Positions 1 through 6,114 of a stretch of 13,000 bases of DNA are shown piece by piece. Below the pieces are notes generated by a model. The model searched no databases, had not been told where the DNA came from, and worked only from the letters and a program-made list of their open reading frames with translations. The DNA lies in assembly GCA_022563275.1 (NCBI GenBank), contig JADFNR010000100.1:1-13000 (forward strand), written 5' to 3'. Position 1 is the stretch's first letter; each line of letters opens with the position of its first letter. The position numbers and the translations under genes were made by a program. Origin of the DNA: Chloroflexota bacterium (lineage in GTDB: Bacteria > Chloroflexota > Dehalococcoidia > UBA3495).

Positions 1-249
1 TGATTCAATGAACTCCTTGGGCGTTTTACCTTTCAGCGAGCTGTGGGGCCGGACCTCGTTGTAGTCCAACCGCCAGTTCTCTATGATCTCCCTAGCCTGC
101 CTCACGCTCACGAACCAGTTGGTGTTCGAACATTCATCTCGCAGCCGGCCGTTGAAGCTCTCGGCAAAGGCGTTCTCCACCGGCTTGCCGGGACAGATGA
201 AGTTCAACTTGACTCCCCTGCGATAGGCCCACTCGTCCATGGCCTTGCC
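1..249 (-). pseudogene. IS3-family transposase (OrfB), C-terminal fragment
   Basis: Reading the minus strand from 249 to 1 gives an uninterrupted frame of about 83 codons that runs off the left edge. It is the end of the retroviral-integrase (rve) domain of an IS3-type OrfB. Visible marks are the GKAMDEWAYRRGVKLNF segment, then PGKPVENAFAESFNGRLRDE, which carries the glutamate of the DDE triad, and finally the YNEVRPHSSLKGKTP tail. The two catalytic aspartates and the N-terminal half are missing: homology stops at 249/250, where an IS terminus starts with TG. The fragment has no start codon or ribosome-binding site of its own and cannot be an active transposase. Its stop codon lies outside the window. 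The family is clear; the subgroup is not. Confidence 0.88.
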
Positions 250-352
250 TGAGGTGGACCCCATTAGTTGGACAGGTTTGGTGCGAAGTTAAGTGAGAGT
301 CCCGCCGTCTTCCCCATGATTGGCAATGCTCCGGTTGGTGACCTCCTAGTAC
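250..352. repeat. IS3-type terminus, copy A of a 103-bp direct repeat
   Basis: The segment begins with TGAGGTGGACCCCATTAGTT followed by GGACAGG. This looks like a terminal inverted repeat of IS3-family elements of the IS150-like type (TG tip, then GACCCC and GTTGGACA blocks). The same sequence recurs in the same orientation at 12719-12821 with five mismatches that I can count. Homology between the copies starts exactly at TG and stops after 352, so each copy is an isolated IS end with no transposase and no matching opposite end in the window. It abuts the transposase fragment at 249/250, as if one element had inserted into another. Confidence 0.75.
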
Positions 353-387
353 TTGCTTGCAATAATCAGCGTTATTCAATCCGCTCA

Positions 388-480
388 TGGTGAGCCCGTC
401 GAACCACCGCTTGGGTTGAGATTGCTCTCCGCCATGTGCATGACTTATGCGCATCCTTCGACACGCTCAGGACGAACGGA
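388..480. repeat. Pair of inverted REP-like hairpin units
   Basis: Unit A (388-406) is TGGTGAGCCCGTCGAACCA, and unit B (454-472) is TCCTTCGACACGCTCAGGA followed by CGAACGGA. Unit B read on the minus strand has the same core (TGAGC..GTCGAA) as unit A, but the closing stem pairs are TGGT/ACCA in one and TCCT/AGGA in the other. The stem is therefore kept by compensatory change. This resembles the dispersed TTCGACA-GCTCAGGACGAAC type repeat known from many environmental genomes. A third partial unit (CCTGTCGAACCACG) is at 586-599. No gene is visible in 353-602; its short frames have no coding character. Confidence 0.6.
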
Positions 481-567
481 GAAACCGTCGCTGCCCTTCC
501 TGGTGATCCTATTGCCGTTGGTGGTGAGCTCAGACCGCAGTCGAGCGCCGATTCTATCGAGCGTCCT

Positions 568-583
568 CCCCGATATATCGGGG
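568..583. repeat. 16-bp perfect palindrome CCCCGAT/ATCGGGG
   Basis: CCCCGATATATCGGGG is fully self-complementary and sits just outside the 3' end of the Rid-family gene, next to a partial REP-like unit (586-599). A degenerate CGAT-tct-ATCG copy lies at 549-559. The same CCCGAT..ATCGGG core occurs in the terminator at 1218-1233 and in two stem-loops at 5960-5978 and 6073-6091. No U-tract follows on either strand, so I call it a repeat and not a terminator. Confidence 0.55.
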
Positions 584-602
584 GACCTGTCGAACCACGC
601 TA

Positions 603-992
603 CTAGTCCAAGATCACTATCGCTTCGACCTCCACGTCCAGTCCCGGCTCGGCCAGGGCGCTGATCTCGATCAGGGAGTTGGCCGGATACTGCTCCTGGA
701 AATGCTTGGCGAATAGCGCCCTCTGCTCCTGGGAGTCGAGCTGGTAGTCGGCGATGCTGGTCACGAAGCAGGTCAACTTGGCGAAGCTGCCGGGCCCGGC
801 GCCTTCCGCCGCGGCCACAGCCACGAGACGGCCCAACGTCACGTCCAGCTGCTCCATCATGGACTTGCCCTGTGCGTCCGTGCCCCGGGCTGTGCACCCG
901 GAGATGAACATCGTATTGCCCGCTATGACGGCCCGGCTGTAGGTGGGACCCGCGGGCGCGATGTCCGGATACTGCTTTCGTTCCAATGCCAT
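603..992 (-). CDS. RidA/YjgF/UK114 (Rid) family protein, arginine-less variant
   Basis: This 129-residue protein has the usual length of the trimeric Rid family. It shows YSRAVIAGNTMFISG (about 18-32), the central helix QLDVTLGRLVAVAAAEG (48-64), the strand LTCFVTSIADY (73-83) and the C-terminal EVEAIVIL. True RidA enzymes hydrolyse reactive enamines/imines formed by PLP enzymes and use an arginine in the P-A-R-S motif. Here that motif reads PANS, with Asn at residue 105, so the key arginine is absent. The protein more likely belongs to one of the Rid subfamilies of unknown activity than to canonical RidA. The ATG at 992 is preceded by AGGAGG (998-1003, minus strand) at 5-nt spacing. It stands alone, with a candidate promoter at 1020-1048. 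Family assignment is firm; function is open. Confidence 0.9.
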   Translation of the reverse strand: MALERKQYPDIAPAGPTYSRAVIAGNTMFISGCTARGTDAQGKSMMEQLDVTLGRLVAVAAAEGAGPGSFAKLTCFVTSIADYQLDSQEQRALFAKHFQEQYPANSLIEISALAEPGLDVEVEAIVILD

Positions 993-1019
993 CTTGTCCT
1001 CCTGATCGCCAAATAGGTA

Positions 1020-1048
1020 CTTATCTTAATGAGTTGGATTCTAATCAA
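1020..1048 (-). promoter_or_regulatory. Candidate promoter of the Rid-family gene
   Basis: On the minus strand TTGATT (1048-1043) and GATAAG (1025-1020) are separated by 17 bp, each matching four of six consensus positions. Transcription would start near 1013, leaving a very short leader before the AGGAGG of the Rid gene. It is a pattern match only. Confidence 0.35.
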
Positions 1049-1098
1049 ATCTCGAGACCGAGTCACCATACGGTCTAGCACGACGCATACTTAGCCCC

Positions 1099-1104
1099 TA
1101 TAAT
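1099..1104 (+). promoter_or_regulatory. -10 box of the tRNA-Gly gene
   Basis: A consensus TATAAT lies 16 bp before the first base of tRNA-Gly, the right distance for a tRNA promoter. No convincing -35 box is seen at 1076-1081 (TAGCAC). Confidence 0.5.
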
Positions 1105-1120
1105 TCGGGAGTCCCATCAG

Positions 1121-1194
1121 GCGGGTGTAGCTCAGTGGTAGAGCTCCAGCCTTCCAAGCTGGCCATGTGGGTTCGATTCCCATCACCCGCTCCA
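1121..1194 (+). tRNA. tRNA-Gly (anticodon TCC)
   Basis: The cloverleaf is complete. The acceptor GCGGGTG (1121-1127) pairs with CACCCGC (1184-1190). The D arm is GCTCAGTGGTAGAGC. The anticodon arm is CCAGC-CTTCCAA-GCTGG with TCC at 34-36, and the T arm has the GTTCGATTC loop core. A discriminator T and an encoded CCA follow (1191-1194). Anticodon UCC reads GGA/GGG glycine codons. The terminator begins 14 bp downstream, so this is a single-gene transcript. Confidence 0.97.
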
Positions 1195-1207
1195 CTTCGC
1201 AAACCAA

Positions 1208-1250
1208 AAGAGGTCCCTCCCGATGAATCGGGACGGACCTCTTATTTTTT
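1208..1250 (+). terminator. Bidirectional intrinsic terminator after tRNA-Gly
   Basis: AAGAGGTCC (1208-1216) pairs with GGACCTCTT (1235-1243), enclosing TCCCGAT-GA-ATCGGGA (1218-1233). TTATTTTTT follows on the plus strand. On the minus strand the same stem is followed by TTTT, so it can also stop the convergent serA/panE operon ending at 1270. The inner stem is the same CCCGAT/ATCGGG core as the palindromes at 568, 5960 and 6073. Confidence 0.85.
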
Positions 1251-1269
1251 CTGATATTAAGCCGGGCTC

Positions 1270-1725
1270 TCAACCCGTCAGCAGGCTCCTGGCCGCCTCC
1301 CGCACCGCTTCCCCGTCCAGCGCCACCTCGTACTTGCCGTCATCCATCTTTCTGAAAGCATCATCGTTGTTGAAGCTCTTCAGCAATTCCGCCACCGCCT
1401 CTTCCCGCCTTTCTTCGGGGATCTCCACCGGCCGGCCGGACTCGCCCAGGTGACGGTTGATCTCATGGGTGATCAGTTCTGCTTCAACATACCGTTGCTG
1501 AATCAGGTTGATCTCGCCCAGGTGCTTGCCCAGGTAACACCCGCCAAACTGGATGGACTCGCTGTGACGCCCTTCGAAGTCGCCTTCGCTGCGGTACTTG
1601 GGCTCCAACTCTTGGGCCTCCAGGTAGTCCCGGATCTCCTGGTCTTCGGGGTCCGGGTTCTCCAGATTGGAGATCATGACGACGGTATACATGAAGAAAT
1701 CGGCCGGCTCTACTTTGATGATCAC
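1270..1725 (-). CDS. Unknown small protein, possibly a degenerate metallopeptidase-like fold
   Basis: The protein has 151 residues, is acidic and soluble, and has no signal peptide or membrane segment. I do not recognise the family. The segment GGCYLGKHLGEINLIQQRYVEAELITHEINRH (61-92) has the layout of small predicted proteases in which a strand is followed by a helix with HExxHA. Here, however, the motif is HEINRH, so the two histidines are one residue too far apart for a standard HExxH site. The C-terminal part (104-149) is a charged helical region. The start is GTG at 1725, supported by GGAGGA about 8 nt upstream; a downstream ATG (residue 12) has no such support. It is the last gene of the serA > panE-like operon, 42 bp after the reductase. 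That it is a real gene is likely; the fold suggestion is weak. Confidence 0.72.
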   Translation of the reverse strand: MIIKVEPADFFMYTVVMISNLENPDPEDQEIRDYLEAQELEPKYRSEGDFEGRHSESIQFGGCYLGKHLGEINLIQQRYVEAELITHEINRHLGESGRPVEIPEERREEAVAELLKSFNNDDAFRKMDDGKYEVALDGEAVREAARSLLTG

Positions 1726-1767
1726 CTGGAGTCCTCCAAAAAACGCGGTTGCGCCGCCCGCCCGCGC

Positions 1768-2817
1768 CTAGCGGCCCACCGCCTCTAGGATGCGGTCCAC
1801 ATGGAATTCTCCCTGTTCCAATGTTTTGTCATCGACGCCGTTCATTACCTCGATCACGGCGTCGTTGTAGGGAGTCGGGATGGACACCTCAAGGCCCTTC
1901 TGAGCGACTAAACCGTTCATAAAATTAATCTCCGAGCGCCGGCCCTTTTTAACGTCCTGGGCCATGGACGCCAGCCAGTTGACCCGGCCTCCGTGAGAGG
2001 CCATGTGGGCGTCAAGTTCCTCGAACACGTCCCCCTTATCGGCGTCGGCCCAGGTCTCGGCGGGCAGACCCTGGATGCCAACCACGTTCAGGCCCATGGC
2101 CAAGCCAACCTTGGCGGCTTCCTTGGCCAGGTTGATGCGGATCACGCGGCAGCGGGGGTCTTCGGCCATCTGCTGCGAGCCGAGTCCAGTTGAGGCGGAG
2201 AGTCCGTTGCCCATGGAGTTCTGGCAGAGCTTGGCCCAACGCTCGCCCCAGAGGTTATCGGTGGCGTAGGCCCCGTCGATATTATCCAGGAGCGCGGCCA
2301 CTTTCTCGGCGCGGGGCGTGATGCGCCCGTCCTGTTCCCCGACACGGAACACTGTGTGGCCCGAGTCCCGGCCCACCGCGCCGCCGCGGGTGACGAGGCC
2401 CGGCTCCCACAGCGCAACCTCGATGTGAGAAGCGATGCACCCAAGCTGCCGCGTGGGCCCTACGATCTCGCCCATGGGGACGTCGTTCCAGCAGTTCTGC
2501 AGAGAGACGAAGAAACCGTCGTCCCGCACGTAACGCTTGATGAAATGGGTGGCCCACTCGGTGTCGTAGGACTTCACCGAGATAAAGACAAAGTCGAACG
2601 GCTCAGAGATGTTTTGGGCCTCGGTCAGGTGCATGGCCTTCACCGGCACGGTGAACGGACCCTGGCTGCCGGTGACCTGGAGGCCGTCCTTACGCATCTT
2701 CTCCACGTGCTCCGGCCACATGTCCACGAAGGTCACATCTTCGCCGATCTTGCTCAAGAAGGCCCCAACGTAGCTGCCCAGCGCGCCGGCGCCCATGATT
2801 CCGATCTTGTCGCCCAT
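1768..2817 (-). CDS. Ketopantoate reductase (PanE/ApbA) family protein
   Basis: This family reduces 2-oxo acids with NADPH. The classical member converts ketopantoate to pantoate for pantothenate and CoA synthesis. The protein has 349 residues, slightly longer than E. coli PanE. It starts with the Rossmann motif GIMGAGALGSYVG (6-18). It has the substrate-side Asn in SLQNCWND (N108) and a second domain with WAKLCQNSMGN, where K196 matches the catalytic lysine. The SMAQDVKKGRRSEINFMNG block (284-302, with the conserved acidic residue E296) and IPTPYN (313-318) follow. The ATG at 2817 is preceded by AGGAGAG. The gene follows serA by 35 bp and must be cotranscribed. Divergent PanE paralogs are common in catabolic clusters, so a different 2-oxo acid may be the substrate; I therefore give no symbol. 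Confidence 0.9.
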   Translation of the reverse strand: MGDKIGIMGAGALGSYVGAFLSKIGEDVTFVDMWPEHVEKMRKDGLQVTGSQGPFTVPVKAMHLTEAQNISEPFDFVFISVKSYDTEWATHFIKRYVRDDGFFVSLQNCWNDVPMGEIVGPTRQLGCIASHIEVALWEPGLVTRGGAVGRDSGHTVFRVGEQDGRITPRAEKVAALLDNIDGAYATDNLWGERWAKLCQNSMGNGLSASTGLGSQQMAEDPRCRVIRINLAKEAAKVGLAMGLNVVGIQGLPAETWADADKGDVFEELDAHMASHGGRVNWLASMAQDVKKGRRSEINFMNGLVAQKGLEVSIPTPYNDAVIEVMNGVDDKTLEQGEFHVDRILEAVGR

Positions 2818-2852
2818 CTCGTTTCTCTCCTGTGCCAGGCGGCTCCGGCTGC

Positions 2853-4439
2853 TTACGGAGTCCCCAGGTGGGCCAACTTGACGTTGTAGATCTGGTCCAA
2901 GGCCTGAATCTCTTCCATCACCTCAGGAGGCATGGGGTCGTCCAGCCCGATCACCATCATGGCCCGGCCCCTGAGGGCCAAGCGCCCCACTTCCATGAAA
3001 CTGATATTGATGTTGTGGCGGCCGGCGATCATGCCCACGGCGCCGATGGAACCCGGCTGGTCCTGGTTGTCCACGAACAGCAGATAGGGCGTGGTGGGAA
3101 CGATGTCCAACCAGTAATCGTCGATCTTCACGATATGGGGCTCATTCCGCAGCGACGTCCCTGCGAGGGTGATCTTGCCTTCGCTGGTCTCGATAGTGGC
3201 GCTGATCATGCTGGAGTACTCACGGGCCGAGGTATTGTGCTGCTCGGTTATGTTGAGGCCACGTTCCCTGGCCAATACCGGCGCATTGATCAGGTTCACC
3301 TGCCCCGTGGTGATTGGCTCCAAAAGCCCGGCTAACACGGCCGCCTGCAGCGTGCGGGTGTCGTGCTCGGCGATCTCCCCTTCATAGCTGATTGTGATGC
3401 CCAGGAATTGGCCTTCCGCCAGGTGGGTCAACAGTTTGCCCACCACGGTGGCCACCGGCATATAGGGGGCCAGGACCGCATGCACCTCTGGGGGTACGAA
3501 CGGGGCGTTGACCGTGTTTCGGGCCGGTTCCCCGTTCAAAACCATCAGGACCTGCTCGGCGGCCTCGATGGCAACCTCCCGTTGGGCCTCTTCGGTGGAG
3601 GCGCCCAGGTGGGGCGTCACCACGACTTTTGGGTGCCCGATCAGTTCTTTGTTCTCCGGCGGTTCCTGGGCGAAGACGTCCAGGGCGACACCGCCCAATT
3701 GGCCCGATTCCAACCCGTCCAGGATCGCCTGCTCGTCCACCAACTCGCCACGAGCCACGTTGATCAGCCGCGCTCCAGGCTTGAGCAGGCCCACCTCTTT
3801 GCTGCCGATCATGTGACGGGTGCCGTCGGTCAAAGGAGTGTGCAGGGTGATGAAGTCTGAGCGGGCCAACAGCTCTTCCAACGAGACGAGATCGACGCCC
3901 ATGCGCTTGGCGTAGTCCGGGGATACAAATGGGTCGTACGCCACCAACCTCATGTCGAAGCTCTGGGCGCGGTGGGCCACTTCCGAGCCCACCCGGCCCA
4001 GTCCGCAGATGCCCAGAGTTTTGTTGCGGACCTCAACGCCCATGAAGGCGCTGCGTTTCCACTCGCCGGACTTCAGTGACTGGTGGGCCATGGGCACGTT
4101 CCTGGACAGGGCCAGCATCAGAGCCAAGGTGTGCTCGGCCGCGGCCACGGTGTTGCCCGTGGGAGCGTTGACCACGGCGATGCCGGCGCTGGTGGCCGCG
4201 TCCAGGTCAATATTATCGACTCCGATTCCGGCACGGCCGACCACCTGCAATTTCTTGGCGGCCTTGATGACCTCTTTGGTCACCTTGGTCTCACTGCGGA
4301 CCAACAAGCCGTTGTACTGGCTGATCACGGCCAGCAGTTCCGGCGGTTTCATACCCGTTTTAACGTCTACCTCGGCGCGGGTCTTAAGCAGTTCAACACC
4401 CTCCGCGCCGATGGGGTCTGCTACCAGAATTTTGGGCAT
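2853..4439 (-). CDS. serA: D-3-phosphoglycerate dehydrogenase
   Basis: It oxidises 3-phosphoglycerate to 3-phosphohydroxypyruvate with NAD+, the first committed step of phosphorylated serine synthesis. The 528-residue length matches the long (type 1) form. The catalytic core carries VGRAGIGVDNID (67-78) and the NAD-binding GLGRVG (146-151). The triad is complete: R230 in NVARGELVDE, E259 in FAQEPP and H277 in TPHLGAST. An intervening ASB-type domain spans about 318-450. The ACT domain runs from about 453 to the end (DQPGSIGAVGMIAGRHNINIS) and is usually the serine-sensing regulatory part. The ATG at 4439 has AGGAAG upstream. It is the first gene of the operon, with a candidate promoter at 4518-4546. 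Confidence 0.97.
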   Translation of the reverse strand: MPKILVADPIGAEGVELLKTRAEVDVKTGMKPPELLAVISQYNGLLVRSETKVTKEVIKAAKKLQVVGRAGIGVDNIDLDAATSAGIAVVNAPTGNTVAAAEHTLALMLALSRNVPMAHQSLKSGEWKRSAFMGVEVRNKTLGICGLGRVGSEVAHRAQSFDMRLVAYDPFVSPDYAKRMGVDLVSLEELLARSDFITLHTPLTDGTRHMIGSKEVGLLKPGARLINVARGELVDEQAILDGLESGQLGGVALDVFAQEPPENKELIGHPKVVVTPHLGASTEEAQREVAIEAAEQVLMVLNGEPARNTVNAPFVPPEVHAVLAPYMPVATVVGKLLTHLAEGQFLGITISYEGEIAEHDTRTLQAAVLAGLLEPITTGQVNLINAPVLARERGLNITEQHNTSAREYSSMISATIETSEGKITLAGTSLRNEPHIVKIDDYWLDIVPTTPYLLFVDNQDQPGSIGAVGMIAGRHNINISFMEVGRLALRGRAMMVIGLDDPMPPEVMEEIQALDQIYNVKLAHLGTP

Positions 4440-4517
4440 GCAAGTCTTCCTGATGTTTGATGGGTTTTTAACACCGCCAGGCTCAAGTTATGCTGCGTTC
4501 CAAGCCTGCTATGACGG

Positions 4518-4546
4518 CGAATAAACTATAGCACAATCAATGTCAA
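4518..4546 (-). promoter_or_regulatory. Candidate promoter of the serA operon
   Basis: On the minus strand a consensus TTGACA (4546-4541) is followed after 17 bp by TATTCG (4523-4518). The leader to the serA ATG would be about 70 nt. A TATAGT hexamer also lies here, but its spacing to TTGACA is too short. I see no T-box or riboswitch-like structure in the leader. Confidence 0.4.
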
Positions 4547-4577
4547 ACGGCGGCAGGTATATGGGCTCGCAGTCTGC

Positions 4578-4606
4578 TTGACCCCAATGCCGCCGCAGGC
4601 TAGGAT
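4578..4606 (+). promoter_or_regulatory. Candidate promoter of the LLM/hydrolase cluster
   Basis: TTGACC (4578-4583) and TAGGAT (4601-4606) are separated by 17 bp, divergent from the serA promoter. The predicted leader is about 110 nt and contains a small stem-loop (GGACC 4639-4643 with GGTCC 4653-4657). No known riboswitch consensus is recognisable. Confidence 0.38.
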
Positions 4607-4726
4607 AGGCGCTGACCAGAGGCCGCCCGCGCTCAATTGGACCATCGCCGCAGGTCCCTGTGCCACTGATCCCATCCGTTCTCCGCCGGCGCCAGACCCA
4701 AGCCTCAGCATCCCACAGGTGATTAC

Positions 4727-5950
4727 ATGTTCCTGATGCGGTTCACCGAACGCGCCTACACCAACTACACCGAAGAGGCCGTGAGAAACAGTCCCAACCA
4801 AGCGGTGCGGCTGACCTTCTCCAACAGCAACTTCGACCCCAAGGTCGGCGCCCGCCAGTACAGCGAGTACCTGGACGAGTACGAGTATTGCGAAGAGGCT
4901 GGTTTCGACGGGCTGATGCTCAACGAGCACCACAACACCCCCACCTGCCTGGGCGCAACGATGAACCTGGAAGCGGCCATCCTGGCCCGCACCACTAAGA
5001 AACCCAAGATAGTGCTTCTGGGAAATCCCCTGCCCACCTTTGAGAACCCCCTGCGCGTGGCCGAAGAACTGGCCGAGATCGACATGATCTCCAACGGACG
5101 GCTGGTGTCGGGCTTCGTTCGCGGCACCGGTGTGGAGAGCCTGGCCGCCAACGTGAACCCCCTCCACAACCGGGAGCGGTTCGAGGAGGCCCATGACCTG
5201 ATCATGAAGATCTGGACCACGCCGGGCCCCTTCCGCTGGGAGGGCAAGCACTACCAATTCCGGGTGGTCAATCCCTTTCAAACTCCGTTGCAGAAGCCCC
5301 ATCCGCCGGTGTGGATACCCGGCCTGGGCAGTCCGCAGACCCTGGTCTGGGCGGCCGAGAGAGGCTACCCCTACATCTACCTGGAGACCGACCCCCAAGG
5401 CACCCAGGACATGATGGACATCTACACCGAGACCGCCCGGGAGAACGGCTACGAGCCGGGCCCCGAGAATTTCGGCTACCTGTGCCGCATCCACGTGCAG
5501 GACACCGACGAGAAGGCCTACGAAGCGGGAAAGGGCTTCCTGACCGGCAATGTGGGCGTGGGCCGGGTCCCGGTGCCCAAGGACTACATGCTGCCAGTCG
5601 GCTACAGCGGAAACCGCAACGACCCCAGGGTGGCCAAATACCAGGGCCGCGTCCGCAAGGACCCCTTCCTGGGACTGGGTCTGGAAACCGCGTCTTACGA
5701 CGAGATACTGGCCTCCAACCGCTGGATCGTTGGCAGCCCGGAGACCGTAGTCAGGAAGCTGCGGGAGGTGCTGTCGGTGGTTCGCCCGGGGATCCTGGGC
5801 GTCTGGACCAATGATGGCGACACCACCCATGCCGACACGATGAACTGCTTGAAGCTTATGGGCGAGGAAGTCCTGCCCGCCCTCCGTGAGATCGGCAAAG
5901 ACCTGGAACTGACAGACCCGTTTCAAAAAGCAGCCGCAGCACTAAGCTGA
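4727..5950 (+). CDS. LLM-class flavin-dependent oxidoreductase (paralog 1)
   Basis: This is a luciferase-like monooxygenase: a TIM-barrel enzyme that uses reduced flavin from a separate reductase and O2 to oxygenate an organic substrate. It has 407 residues. Family marks are LTFSNSNFDP (29-38), the active-site loop NEHHNTP (66-72), LAEIDMISNGRLVSGFVRG (115-133), NPLHNRERFEE (144-154), WEGKHY (171-176), KPHPPVWIPG (190-199) and the late IVGSPETVVRKL helix. The ATG at 4727 follows AGGTG at suitable spacing. It aligns without gaps to the protein at 6979 over the first 210 residues, so the two arose by duplication; this copy has a C-terminal tail (about 395-407) the other lacks. The substrate cannot be read from sequence. 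Confidence 0.93.
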   Translation: MFLMRFTERAYTNYTEEAVRNSPNQAVRLTFSNSNFDPKVGARQYSEYLDEYEYCEEAGFDGLMLNEHHNTPTCLGATMNLEAAILARTTKKPKIVLLGNPLPTFENPLRVAEELAEIDMISNGRLVSGFVRGTGVESLAANVNPLHNRERFEEAHDLIMKIWTTPGPFRWEGKHYQFRVVNPFQTPLQKPHPPVWIPGLGSPQTLVWAAERGYPYIYLETDPQGTQDMMDIYTETARENGYEPGPENFGYLCRIHVQDTDEKAYEAGKGFLTGNVGVGRVPVPKDYMLPVGYSGNRNDPRVAKYQGRVRKDPFLGLGLETASYDEILASNRWIVGSPETVVRKLREVLSVVRPGILGVWTNDGDTTHADTMNCLKLMGEEVLPALREIGKDLELTDPFQKAAAALS

Positions 5951-5986
5951 CAGCTATCAGTCCCGATTCCATCGGGACAGTCAGCT
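5945..5986. repeat. Stem-loop over the stop codon of the first LLM gene
   Basis: AGCTGAC (5945-5951) pairs with GTCAGCT (5980-5986), and inside them GTCCCGATTCCATCGGGAC (5960-5978) forms an 8-bp stem with a TCC loop. The TGA stop (5948-5950) is part of the outer stem. No U-tract follows, so it is a REP-like element that might protect the upstream mRNA end, not a classical terminator. Confidence 0.6.
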
Positions 5987-6030
5987 CTCGGGTTGGCTAC
6001 ACATAGAACATTCAGAACACAAGATTTACG

Positions 6031-6053
6031 AAAAAGGCCGGGCATCGCCCGGC
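6031..6053 (-). terminator. Stem-loop with T-run on the minus strand
   Basis: GCCGGGC-ATC-GCCCGGC (6037-6053) is a perfect 7-bp GC stem. It is preceded on the plus strand by AAAAA, so on the minus strand it reads stem then CTTTTT, as in an intrinsic terminator. No minus-strand gene ends here. In the plus direction it has no U-run and would not stop the operon. Confidence 0.45.
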
Positions 6054-6056
6054 TCA

Positions 6057-6100
6057 AGGCTGAAAGCTGACGGTCCCGATTCCATCGGGACTTTCAGCCT
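6057..6100. repeat. Stem-loop just upstream of the hydrolase ribosome-binding site
   Basis: AGGCTGAAAG (6057-6066) is the exact complement of CTTTCAGCCT (6091-6100). Inside, GTCCCGAT-TCC-ATCGGGAC (6073-6091) repeats the inner stem found at 5960-5978. The structure ends 3 bp before the GAAGGAG Shine-Dalgarno of the gene at 6115, so it could affect initiation or mRNA processing. Confidence 0.62.
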
Positions 6101-6114
6101 CCGAAGGAGAGAAC

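Noticed and set aside
134..454. Minus-strand frame of 106 codons across the IS end
   Set aside because: It is in the wrong frame for the transposase and crosses the IS junction; only the other frame gives a recognisable integrase domain.
353..664. Plus-strand frame of 103 codons in the left intergenic region
   Set aside because: It runs through hairpin repeats and the palindrome and then into the antisense of the Rid-family gene; coding character is absent.
2356..2889. Plus-strand frame (177 codons) over the panE-like gene
   Set aside because: It spans the panE-like/serA boundary in antisense and has no domain; the minus-strand genes explain the sequence.
4607..4726. Leader of the first LLM gene considered as a flavin riboswitch
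   Set aside because: I see only one small stem-loop and none of the conserved FMN riboswitch elements.
4526..5926. Long minus-strand frame (466 codons) opposite the first LLM gene
   Set aside because: It is the antisense shadow of a clear luciferase-family gene in GC-rich DNA, has no recognisable domain, and lacks a sensible start signal.
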